A stretch of 64,000 nt of DNA from Bacillota bacterium (GTDB taxonomy: Bacteria > Bacillota > Clostridia > Christensenellales > SZUA-584). Below, one piece after another: positions 9,138 to 17,086 of the stretch; position 1 is the stretch's first letter, and each line of letters begins with the position of its first letter. Position numbers and translations under genes: made by a program. The notes beneath the pieces were generated by a model. That model was given only the letters and a program-made list of their open reading frames with translations. It was not told where the DNA came from and did no database searches. The stretch spans positions 1 to 64,000 of the forward strand of contig JAEXTV010000026.1 in assembly GCA_023406895.1 (NCBI GenBank), read 5' to 3'.

Positions 9138-9839
9138 TCACACGCCGCTTTGCTTTGATATGCGGATGTTGTACTCGTACATGTCCGTGCGGTAGGCGGC
9201 GCGCTCATAATAGAGCGTGGTGCCGCTGACTGAATAGTATAAGCTATTCACCCTGAGCACCGGTGTCTGGCGCGTGATGCAAAGGTCTTCCTGGAGGCGC
9301 GTCCCCGGCAGGTCTGCCGTCATTGAACTGTCCGCACTTAAGATTTTATGGCCGTATACATCTGTCATGAGACTGTAGAGTGAGCCCAAAAGGTCGCTGC
9401 GGCGCAGCCCCGGGCAGATGTGCGTCGGTATAAATATCTCTTCCAGCGCCACGGGCGTACCGTCGGCCAAACGAATGCGCACGGCGCGGTACACATCCGC
9501 TTTGGAGCCAAGGGCATCCGCGGCCGCAACCGGCGGTTCACAGACGGTGAAAGAATTCACCTTGGTTTCGGGTTTCAGGCCCCTGAGTTTTACAGTCTCG
9601 GTAAAGCTAGAGATATTACGCTGCTGCATTCTGGGTGCCGATACGAACGTGCCGCGGCCCTGCTCGCGGTAAAGCAACCCCGCTGTCACGAGCTCCGTGA
9701 GCGCCTGACGTACTGTCATGCGCGCAAGACCGTGTGCGGCGGCAAGATCTCTTTCGGAGGGCAGCTTATCGCCGGGTGCGAGCTCTCCCTTTTCAATTTG
9801 GCTGCGTATCATTTCTTTAAACGTCACATAAACCGGCAT
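9138..9839 (-). CDS. GntR/HutC family transcriptional regulator
   Basis: A 233-residue repressor-type protein. Residues about 1-65 are the GntR winged helix-turn-helix (KLPSERDLAAAHGLARMTVRQAL, read in two halves, then GLLYREQGRGTFV). Residues about 85-225 are a UTRA effector domain, typical of the HutC subfamily that senses sugar phosphates, histidine-pathway acids or similar small molecules. The start at 9839 follows GGGAG at good spacing; an upstream in-frame TTG would place the ribosome site inside the gene. It stands alone, convergent with the AEC gene with no intergenic base, and divergent from the LysM-CAP gene, so its target is not evident. Confidence 0.88.
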   Translation of the reverse strand: MPVYVTFKEMIRSQIEKGELAPGDKLPSERDLAAAHGLARMTVRQALTELVTAGLLYREQGRGTFVSAPRMQQRNISSFTETVKLRGLKPETKVNSFTVCEPPVAAADALGSKADVYRAVRIRLADGTPVALEEIFIPTHICPGLRRSDLLGSLYSLMTDVYGHKILSADSSMTADLPGTRLQEDLCITRQTPVLRVNSLYYSVSGTTLYYERAAYRTDMYEYNIRISKQSGV

Positions 9840-9965
9840 TTTCTTTTTCTCCCGATATTTAACCAAAGCTTAGCACGTCACAGCAGGTCTGTAAATATTT
9901 GCGCTCGTTTCGGCACAAAATAGGCTTAATAACAGCGGTTGTACCGGCTGAAGGGAGCAAAGGGA

Positions 9966-10739
9966 ATGAGAAAAATTTTTAGAAAAGTCGTGTTATTTAC
10001 GCTCGTGCTGTGTATGATGACGGCCACGCTGACACTCGCGGCCTATACATACACCGTGAAATCGGGCGACACGCTTTCAAAGATAGCGGCCAACAACAAT
10101 GTGACGCTCAGCAATCTGCTTGCGGCCAATCCGTCTATCAAGAACGCCTCTTTGATTTATGTGGGGCAGAAAATCACAATACCCACCACCAAATTTGTAA
10201 ACTATACGGTGAAAAGCGGCGATACATTCTGGGGCATTGCGAGGAAATACGAAATCAGCGTGGACGAGCTCAAAAAGGCCAACCCCCAGATCACCAATAT
10301 ATCGGCGATATATGTCGGGCAGATCATCATGATTCCCGATACACAGTCACTTTCGAGCCATGAGCAGCAGGTGTTTGAGCTCGTCAACAAAGAGCGCGCA
10401 TCGCGCGGGTTGCCTTTGTATAAGCTCAACACGGAGCTGTCGCGCGTGGCGCGCTATAAAAGCCAGGATATGATCGACAAAAAGTATTTCTCGCATACGT
10501 CGCCCACGTACGGGTCGCCGTTTGATATGATGCAAAGCTTCGGCCTCAAGTTCAGCGCAGCGGGCGAGAACATTGCGTACGGTCAGAAAACGGCGGCGGA
10601 GGTGATGAATTCGTGGATGAATTCGGCGGGGCACAAGGCGAATATCCTCTCGGAAGCGTACACGAATATCGGTATCGGCGTGGCGAAAACGTCAAGCGGG
10701 ACATTGTATTGGACGCAGATGTTCATGAATCCATATTGA
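9966..10739 (+). CDS. Secreted LysM-CAP (SCP/YkwD-like) protein
   Basis: A 257-residue exported protein. A cleavable signal peptide covers about residues 1-28 (MRKIFRK then a hydrophobic run ending LTLAA). Two LysM peptidoglycan-binding motifs follow, each beginning YTVKSGDT (about residues 30-73 and 79-123). The C-terminal CAP domain (about residues 130-257) has HEQQVFELVNKERA, KYFSHTSP, AGENIAYG and MNSAGHKANIL, as in YkwD/SafA-type proteins. It should bind the cell wall; the activity of bacterial CAP domains is not settled. Start ATG follows AAAGGG; an upstream in-frame TTG is less likely. A hairpin follows the stop. Confidence 0.9.
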   Translation: MRKIFRKVVLFTLVLCMMTATLTLAAYTYTVKSGDTLSKIAANNNVTLSNLLAANPSIKNASLIYVGQKITIPTTKFVNYTVKSGDTFWGIARKYEISVDELKKANPQITNISAIYVGQIIMIPDTQSLSSHEQQVFELVNKERASRGLPLYKLNTELSRVARYKSQDMIDKKYFSHTSPTYGSPFDMMQSFGLKFSAAGENIAYGQKTAAEVMNSWMNSAGHKANILSEAYTNIGIGVAKTSSGTLYWTQMFMNPY

Positions 10740-10744
10740 TGGCA

Positions 10745-10765
10745 AGGACTGATTGATTCAGTCCT
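10745..10765 (+). terminator. Hairpin after LysM-CAP gene
   Basis: A perfect 8-bp stem AGGACTGA/TCAGTCCT with a 5-nt loop begins 5 bases after the stop codon. There is no T run, so termination here is uncertain. Confidence 0.4.
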
Positions 10766-10820
10766 GCCCTGTCTTCACAGGTTGAATTAAAGGCGCAGTA
10801 TGGTGCCTAGAAGAAAAAAA

Positions 10821-11219
10821 GAGACCTGTGTGCCCCGGAGGGGCATAGCGTTGTTTTTTTTGAACTCCTTCCGTCAAATGCCGGATTGAAATCCGACATT
10901 TGCCACCTCCCTCAATGAGGGAGGCAGGGGTGGCCCGCAATTTATAGCTTCTTCTGGATTGCGAGATTAGCATTGACCGGTTACGCGTATTGGTGCTGAA
11001 GAAAAGAGACCTGTGTGCCCCGGAGGGGCATAGCGTTGTTGTTTTTGAACTCCCTCCGTCAAATGCCGGATTGAAATCCGCCATTTGCCGCATCCCTCCA
11101 AGAGGGAGCCAGGGGTGACCCGCAATTTATAGCTTCTTCTGGATTGCGCGATTAGCATTGACCGGTACACGTATTGTTTATTTAAAAAAAGAGACCTGTG
11201 TGCCCCGGAGGGGCATAGG
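10821..11219. repeat. 185-bp tandem repeat, two full units and a partial third, palindrome-rich
   Basis: Two full units (10821-11005 and 11006-11190) and the first 29 bases of a third (11191-11219) recur with exactly 185-bp spacing. Each unit begins GAGACCTGTGTGCCCCGGAG and holds several hairpins in a row: TGCCCC-GGA-GGGGCA, an inverted repeat around CGGATTGAAATCCG, a CCCTC/GAGGG hairpin, and a GCAAT/ATTGC end. The units differ by scattered substitutions. The block fills the gap between two convergent genes. Open frames inside it are repeat-derived and look non-coding. Confidence 0.85.
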
Positions 11220-11226
11220 CCAATTT

Positions 11227-11265
11227 AAAAGCAGGGAGTGACTTCTTCGTCGCTCTCTGCTTTTT
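11227..11265. terminator. Bidirectional terminator between repeats and VWA gene
   Basis: A 16-bp stem with two G-T wobbles (AAAAGCAGGGAGTGAC against GTCGCTCTCTGCTTTT) and a 6-nt loop. It ends in T runs on both strands. It should stop minus-strand transcripts from the VWA gene 35 bp away and may also stop plus-strand transcripts from the repeat side. Confidence 0.7.
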
Positions 11266-11299
11266 GCTTTCGGATTATCGGGTCTGCTGAGCAAGCAAC

Positions 11300-12952
11300 T
11301 TATCTGCAGAGTGTGTTCGCGAGCTCGGCAAGCTGTATGAACTGTGCGCGGTAGCCGTCTTCATCCATCCCGCGAGAGGCCTTGGCGCGCTCGATCGCAC
11401 TGTTAAGGCTCGCAGCGCTCTTGTACTCCGAGTTTTTGAGCACAAGCGCGAACTCTGCCACCGCCGACGCAAACACGAAATCGCTGTCGGGATTTTCCGT
11501 GACGTTGCCGATGCCCGCCATCGTGGTGAGCAGCTGACTTTCGCTGCTCTCAGGCTGCTTGTAGCGGAACTTGACGTACAGCCAGTCGTTTGCGGGTTTT
11601 TGTGTTTCGGGTTTTTTGCCGTCCTGAAAAACGAGCGGGTCAATGCTGTTCCACGCTTCGGTGGCATCCACAAGCACGAGTTCGTAGAACGCGGTGACGC
11701 AGTGCCCGGCACCCATTTCACCCGCGTCCTTTTTATCGTTGTTGAAATCTTCCGCCGCGAGCAGCCGGTTGTCGTACCCGACGAGCCGGTATTCCCTGAC
11801 CGCTTTTGGATTGAACTCGACTTGCACCTTGACGTCTTTGGCGACGGTGAACAGCGTGGAACTCGCTTCGTTCACGAGCACTTTCTTCGCTTCCATCAGC
11901 GAATCGATATACGCATAGTTGCCGTTGCCCTTGTCGGCGAGCGTTTCCATGTGGTTGTCTTTTGTGTTGCCCGTGCCAAAACCAAGCACACTCAGGAAAA
12001 TGCCGCTGTCGCGCTTGTTTTCAATCAGCGTTTCGAGCTGTTCGTCGGACGACGGGCCCACGTTGAAATCACCGTCGGTGCAGAGAATCACGCGGTTGTT
12101 TCCGCCTTCAATGAAGTTCTTTTCGGCCATCGCATATGCGAGCTCTATGCCTTCGCCGCCCGCTGTGGAGCCGCCCGCCGAGAGCCATCCGAGCGCGTTA
12201 TTGATGGTTGTTTTGTCGTTGCCGGGGCAGCTGTCGAGCACGACGCCCGATGCCCCCGCATACACCACGATGGACACGCGGTCGCTCGCGGTCAAGCTTT
12301 CCGCGAGCATGCTCATGGCTGATTTGACGAGAGGCAGCTTATCCGGTTCGTCCATGGAACCCGAGACATCGAGCAGAAACACGAGGTTGCTTTTGGGCGC
12401 TTCGCCCCTGTCGAGCTCGGCCGCTTTGAGGGCTACCCGTGCGAGGTAATGATTGGGGTTCCACGGGCAATCGCTGATGGTGACGCCGACATTGACGGGA
12501 TCGGAACCGTGCGGCGCAGGGTAATCATATGAGAAGTAGTTGATGCATTCTTCTACGCGCACCGCGTCGGCGGGCGGCAGCCATCCGTCGTTTAAGTACG
12601 ACCGGATCTGGCTGTACGAAGCGGTATCCACGTCGATTGAGAAAGTGCTTAATGGGTTTTTGAGCGGGGAATAGAACGCGCTTTCCGTAAAGCTGCCGTA
12701 CTCCTCGGTTCCGCTCGGCGCACTCTCATAAGGCGCTTCATAAGAGCCGTCGAACGCGAGGGATTCCTCCGCACAGGCCTCGGCCGATTCGGAGGGATAC
12801 GCCTGCCCGGTATTTGCCGACGCGGCGGGAGCTGAGGGAGAGTAGGGTGCTTCAGACGGGGAATAGGCAGCCGGGGCCGCACAGCCTGCCAATACGCCGA
12901 ATGTCATTATTGCTGCCAGCCATATCACAATTGTTTTTTTCATTGTTTTCAT
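11300..12952 (-). CDS. VWA domain lipoprotein (YfbK-like)
   Basis: A 550-residue surface lipoprotein: leader MKTMKK plus a hydrophobic run ending in LAGC. A Ser/Pro/Ala/Tyr-rich low-complexity linker follows, then a conserved N-terminal segment (NPLSTFSIDVDTASYS... VEECINYFSYDYP). The von Willebrand A domain has the metal-dependent adhesion site DVSGSMDEPDK, plus TDGDFNVG. A C-terminal DUF3520-like region completes the YfbK architecture. It probably binds a protein or wall partner through Mg2+; no specific role is known. Start follows AGGAGG with 8-nt spacing. It is monocistronic. Confidence 0.88.
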   Translation of the reverse strand: MKTMKKTIVIWLAAIMTFGVLAGCAAPAAYSPSEAPYSPSAPAASANTGQAYPSESAEACAEESLAFDGSYEAPYESAPSGTEEYGSFTESAFYSPLKNPLSTFSIDVDTASYSQIRSYLNDGWLPPADAVRVEECINYFSYDYPAPHGSDPVNVGVTISDCPWNPNHYLARVALKAAELDRGEAPKSNLVFLLDVSGSMDEPDKLPLVKSAMSMLAESLTASDRVSIVVYAGASGVVLDSCPGNDKTTINNALGWLSAGGSTAGGEGIELAYAMAEKNFIEGGNNRVILCTDGDFNVGPSSDEQLETLIENKRDSGIFLSVLGFGTGNTKDNHMETLADKGNGNYAYIDSLMEAKKVLVNEASSTLFTVAKDVKVQVEFNPKAVREYRLVGYDNRLLAAEDFNNDKKDAGEMGAGHCVTAFYELVLVDATEAWNSIDPLVFQDGKKPETQKPANDWLYVKFRYKQPESSESQLLTTMAGIGNVTENPDSDFVFASAVAEFALVLKNSEYKSAASLNSAIERAKASRGMDEDGYRAQFIQLAELANTLCR

Positions 12953-13201
12953 GAGGGGGTCCTCCTGTTTTGTTTTTACACACCAAAGACGAACGGTATT
13001 TGGAGGAAGTTCCGAAAGAGGGAAATAATACAAATTTACGTAATGGAATTAATGGTATTTGAAACAGAAATGTAAAAAAGCAGGCGGAAAGATGTGATAA
13101 TATATAAACATTAGCCAAAAGATGAAAATACTAAAAAGGATAAACACTAAAAGTATTAAAAATGGAATACGAAATTCGCCATAAGTAAAAGAGGGTTTGC
13201 T

Positions 13202-13615
13202 ATGAAAAAAATACTCATTGTGCTCCTAATTAGCTGTCTGCTGCTAATCTCTGCATGTAATCCAGTCGATCAGAATATCGAACCGACAAGAACGAAGGAG
13301 TTGGGAACAGAAGAGACAAGCAATGATGAAATTGAAGAAATAATATTTGAAAAAGATGACTATAGTAATAGACCGTGGAATTTGGACTTTACTTGTATAC
13401 CTGATGCAAAAACAGCCGTTAAGGTTGCTGAGGCATATTTAAAAGTTGTTTTTGGCGAGAATACGGTCAATGAACAACAGCCGTTACATGCAGGTTTTGA
13501 TGAAACACTAGGAATATGGGGAGTTTTCGGAACGGTGGATACTGCCGGGGGGAATATTGCTATTTATTTGGATATGAAAGACGGGAGGGTTTTGCTAATC
13601 ACAATGGAAGAGTAA
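13202..13615 (+). CDS. Lipoprotein with NTF2-fold immunity-like domain
   Basis: A 137-residue lipoprotein: leader ending in LISAC gives a lipid anchor at about residue 19, then a Glu/Thr-rich linker. The C-terminal about 75 residues (from PDAKTAVKVAEAYLKVVFGE through GIWGVFGTVDTAGGNIAIYLDMKDGRVL) resemble the NTF2-fold family first described as immunity proteins of polymorphic toxins (YbbC/YhhH-like). The assignment is from pattern memory and is moderate. Start ATG follows GAGGG. The gene and its flanks (about 13050-13700) are clearly richer in A+T than the neighbours, suggesting recent acquisition. No toxin gene is adjacent. Confidence 0.65.
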   Translation: MKKILIVLLISCLLLISACNPVDQNIEPTRTKELGTEETSNDEIEEIIFEKDDYSNRPWNLDFTCIPDAKTAVKVAEAYLKVVFGENTVNEQQPLHAGFDETLGIWGVFGTVDTAGGNIAIYLDMKDGRVLLITMEE

Positions 13616-13721
13616 CTGATGATATGATGAAAAGTCATATCTATCGCTTAATATTACTTAGTCCGATTCTGCTACACTCTCTCTTCTTCATTTAATCTTC
13701 AGCCAATTTGCTTGACACAAC

Positions 13722-13748
13722 GAAAAAGCGGGCAGTTTTCTGCCCGCT
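13722..13748 (-). terminator. Rho-independent terminator after alaS-like gene
   Basis: On the minus strand a perfect 9-bp stem AGCGGGCAG/CTGCCCGCT with an AAAA loop is followed by a T run, 17 bp after the synthetase stop codon. Confidence 0.85.
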
Positions 13749-13764
13749 CGCTAATGAATAATCC

Positions 13765-15558
13765 TTATTCGCTGATCAGCACAGCCTTTATGCGGCGCAC
13801 ACCCGCCGAGCTGCTCTGCTCCTTTTGAATCTCGAACCGGCCCAGTTCGCCCGTGTTGCCTGCATGCGGCCCGCCGCAGATTTCCTTGGAGAAATCGCCC
13901 GCGGAATACACCTTGACGATGCTGCCGTATTTGCTGTCGAAAATACCGATCGCGCCCTGATCCTTGGCTTCAGCGACGCTCATTTCTTCGCAGACCACCG
14001 GCATTTTCTTCTCAATCGCTTCGTTCACAAGGCGCTGTACCTCTTTGAGCTCGTCGTCTTCCACCTTGCGCGAGAACGCAAAATCGAAACGCAGACGATC
14101 CGCCGTGATATTGCTGCCGCGCTGCTCCACCTCGGTGCCGAGCACCTGCCGTAGCGCCGCGTGCATCAAATGCGTGGCCGTATGCAACCGCGCGGTGGCT
14201 TCGCCCGTATCGGCAAGGCCGCCCTTGAAGCGCTGCTCCGCGCCCGCGCCCGAAACTTCCTGATGCTTCTGGAACGCGGCTTCAAAGCCCTTTTGATCCA
14301 CTTCAAGCCCGTGCTCGTGCGCAAGCTCCAAAGTGAACTCGAGCGGGAAACCGAACGTATCATAAAGATGGAACGCGTCCTGCCCCGAAATCACCTTGCC
14401 GTCAAGGCGCGCTTCGAGCTTTTCAAACTCCTTGAGCCCCTGCGTGATCGTGCGTGAGAACCGCTCTTCCTCGAGGTTGAGCTCGCTGATGATGCGGCTC
14501 TGATTCTGCCCGAGTTCGGGATATACGTCTTTATACTGGTCGATCACGGACTGCGCAATTTGCTGCAGAGACATGCGCTCAATACCGAGACGCAGCGCAT
14601 AACGCACCGCGCGGCGGATCAGACGGCGCAGCACATAGCCTTGATCCACATTCGAGGGGGTTACGCCCCTCTGGTCGCCCATGATGAACGTGGCGCAGCG
14701 CACATGGTCCGCAATGATGCGGAACGCGCGCGTGGTTTCGGGATCATCGTTGTAGTTCTTGCCCGAAAGCTCGGAGATTTTCGCGAGAATGCCGGTGAAC
14801 GCGTCGGTGTCGTACACGCTCTTTTTGCCCTGAAGCGTGGCGATGGTGCGGTCGAGCCCCATGCCCGTGTCCACGTTCTTCTGCGAGAGCGGTTCAAACG
14901 TGCCGTCCGCCGTCTTGTTGTACTGCATGAACACGTCGTTCCATATCTCCAGATATTTGCCGCACGAGCAGGCGGGGCTGCAGTCGGGCGAGCAGGCGGG
15001 AGCGCCTGTATCGATGAACATCTCGGTGTCCGGGCCGCATGGGCCGGTCACACCGGCGGGGCCCCACCAGTTGTGTTTTTTATCGAGGAAAAAGATATGG
15101 CTTGCCTCCACACCGAGGCTCATCCAAATCTCGGCGGATTCGGTGTCTTTCGGGGCATCCGCATCACCCGCGAAGCAGGTGAAGTAGAGCTTGTCCTTAT
15201 CGATACCGAGCCATTCATCTGAGGTTAAAAATTCAAAGCTGTAGGCAATCGCTTCTTTTTTGAAATAGTCCCCGAGAGACCAATTCCCGAGCATTTCAAA
15301 GAACGTGCAGTGAGACGCGTCGCCCACCTCGTCGATATCGCCGGTGCGCACACATTTTTGCACATCGGTTAAGCGTTTGCCTTCGGGGTGCTTTGCGCCC
15401 AGAAGATACGGCACAAGCGGGTGCATGCCTGCCGTGGTGAACAGCACGGTGGGGTCGTTCTCGGGTATGAGTGACGCGGAGGGAATAATCTTATGGCCCT
15501 TCGACGCGAAAAAATCCAAATACATCTGCCGAAGCTCATTACTGGTCAGCTGTTTCAA
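13765..15558 (-). CDS. alaS: Alanyl-tRNA synthetase, short form lacking the C-Ala domain
   Basis: A 597-residue class II synthetase that charges tRNA-Ala. The aminoacylation core has FTTAGMHPLVPYL, KCVRTGDIDEVGD and FFEMLGNWSLGDYFKKEA, TGPCGPDTEMF and VDTGMGLDRT. The editing domain has HTATH (HxxxH) and CGGPH (CxxxH), the zinc site that removes Ser and Gly. It stops there: canonical bacterial AlaRS is about 870-880 residues and adds a DHHA1/C-Ala region, absent here. A Cys-rich insert (CSPDCSPACSCGK) follows the active-site loop. The TTG at 15558 is the start, 10 nt after AAAGGAG; upstream codons do not resemble AlaRS. Whether a full-length alaS exists elsewhere cannot be told. Confidence 0.88.
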   Translation of the reverse strand: MKQLTSNELRQMYLDFFASKGHKIIPSASLIPENDPTVLFTTAGMHPLVPYLLGAKHPEGKRLTDVQKCVRTGDIDEVGDASHCTFFEMLGNWSLGDYFKKEAIAYSFEFLTSDEWLGIDKDKLYFTCFAGDADAPKDTESAEIWMSLGVEASHIFFLDKKHNWWGPAGVTGPCGPDTEMFIDTGAPACSPDCSPACSCGKYLEIWNDVFMQYNKTADGTFEPLSQKNVDTGMGLDRTIATLQGKKSVYDTDAFTGILAKISELSGKNYNDDPETTRAFRIIADHVRCATFIMGDQRGVTPSNVDQGYVLRRLIRRAVRYALRLGIERMSLQQIAQSVIDQYKDVYPELGQNQSRIISELNLEEERFSRTITQGLKEFEKLEARLDGKVISGQDAFHLYDTFGFPLEFTLELAHEHGLEVDQKGFEAAFQKHQEVSGAGAEQRFKGGLADTGEATARLHTATHLMHAALRQVLGTEVEQRGSNITADRLRFDFAFSRKVEDDELKEVQRLVNEAIEKKMPVVCEEMSVAEAKDQGAIGIFDSKYGSIVKVYSAGDFSKEICGGPHAGNTGELGRFEIQKEQSSSAGVRRIKAVLISE

Positions 15559-15679
15559 TGTTGTGTTTCTCCTTTTAAACGGTTTATGACAATTAAACAT
15601 TATAGCAATAAAATGGACGCAAAACAAGGAAAAATAGCGGCTGTTGTGCACGCATTGGACGGTATCATTGATGGCTAAT

Positions 15680-16855
15680 TCATTTTTCTATCTTTTTACG
15701 CTTATTGACGAAGGCGTTTGCGTTCATCTTGGCAACAACAGCGATGATGCCCACGGCAGACAGCACCGCGAAGCTTAAAAAACCCACCGGATAACCGAAG
15801 CCATCCACAACTGCGCCCATGAGTATCGGCCCGAGCGTCATGCCGATGCCGTAGATCGCCTGAAAAACGGCCATTGTGGTGGATCGGCTGCCTTCCTGCG
15901 CGCCCTCCATGGCGCAGGCCATCGCGAGCGACATGATGCCGCCGTTGGCAATGCCGCACACACCCTGAAGAATATGAAGCTGCCACATGGCGGTGCAAAA
16001 CGGCAGACACACACAGTACACAACGAAACAGCCGAACAAGAAGATAAACATCGCTTTGTTGCTCCATCTTTTTGCGTAGCCGACCATCAGGGAGGCCGCC
16101 ACAGAGAGCATAATAAATATGATCATGCTCAGCGCAAGCTCAAAATCGGTGGCGGACAGCAGCTTGGCATAGGATGTTGTGAACGACATCGATGTTGAAA
16201 AGACCACCGCCTGCATCAGCAGGCCAAGAAAAGAAAAGAACAGCAGAGACGGGTTTTTGAGTATGCGTACTAAATCGATTTTCCCTGTCTCTTTGTGCAC
16301 GGGATTTGATTCCTTGATGAAAAGCAGTGTGATAATCCCGCAGGACGCGGAGATGATGCTGGCGGCAAAAAGCAGCGTCATGCCGAGGTTGCTGCTGATA
16401 TAGGCGCTCGCGATAAAACCGAGAAAAATGCCGCCGTTGTTGCCCGCAATCGAGAGACCCATGGCTTTTTTAAGCTCATTTGGCTCAAACAGCGACGAAA
16501 AAAATACGGTGACAGAGACCCAGGTTGCCGATGTGATACCTGTAATAAAATTGGCAGCGAGAAACGCGGCGGGCGACGGAAACAAGATTCGGATGGACGA
16601 TGACACCGCTGCGCAAATGAGGCCGATGAGAATCAGCTTTTTCTGCCCGGCTTTCCTGTCGGCAAAAATACCGATAGGGATACGCAGCAGCACCTGGGCA
16701 AACCCGTAAGCGCCCACGATGATGCCGACAAACGATGACGCGGCGCCGAGAGAGAGCAGATACGGCGTATGATACGGGATATAGACATACTGCGCAAACC
16801 AGAAAAACAGAATCATGATGATCAGGAGTGTTTTGGTGACGGATTTTTGCTGCAT
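15680..16855 (-). CDS. MFS transporter
   Basis: A 391-residue major facilitator protein with about twelve hydrophobic segments. The loop after the second segment reads RIPIGIFADRKAGQKK, matching the MFS motif A (G-x-x-x-D-R/K-x-G-R/K-K). The C-terminal half has GYAKRWSNK at the matching loop 8-9 position, a pseudo-repeat of that motif. The substrate cannot be inferred; relatives include sugar-phosphate and drug exporters. The ATG at 16855 is preceded by TGGAG; 44 further in-frame codons upstream lack a ribosome site and are hydrophilic. It lies 121 bp upstream of alaS on the same strand and may be cotranscribed with it. Confidence 0.85.
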   Translation of the reverse strand: MQQKSVTKTLLIIMILFFWFAQYVYIPYHTPYLLSLGAASSFVGIIVGAYGFAQVLLRIPIGIFADRKAGQKKLILIGLICAAVSSSIRILFPSPAAFLAANFITGITSATWVSVTVFFSSLFEPNELKKAMGLSIAGNNGGIFLGFIASAYISSNLGMTLLFAASIISASCGIITLLFIKESNPVHKETGKIDLVRILKNPSLLFFSFLGLLMQAVVFSTSMSFTTSYAKLLSATDFELALSMIIFIMLSVAASLMVGYAKRWSNKAMFIFLFGCFVVYCVCLPFCTAMWQLHILQGVCGIANGGIMSLAMACAMEGAQEGSRSTTMAVFQAIYGIGMTLGPILMGAVVDGFGYPVGFLSFAVLSAVGIIAVVAKMNANAFVNKRKKIEK

Positions 16856-17086
16856 AGCTGACTCCAGTCTGTTGTCGATATGATGGCCGTTATTTATTCT
16901 ATCCGTCTGCAACGCATTTTGCAAGCCAGCCACGCGACTGATATCAACGGATCGACAGGTTATTGACATATACTGAGAGGATGACATATACTAGATAACG
17001 AGACGAGAGAGAATGCATAGAATGAGTTGAGAAGAGCGATGTTATTCTTGACGACTCAAAAATAACAAGATTAGAGGAGACGAGTC

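Noticed and set aside
10758..11170. Overlapping minus-strand reading frames of 67-111 codons between the LysM-CAP and VWA genes
   Set aside because: They fall entirely in the 185-bp palindromic tandem repeat, repeat their own peptide and have no ribosome site.
15560..15680. Possible T-box leader before the alanyl-tRNA synthetase
   Set aside because: The gap is only about 120 bp and I see neither the T-box core nor an antiterminator/terminator pair.
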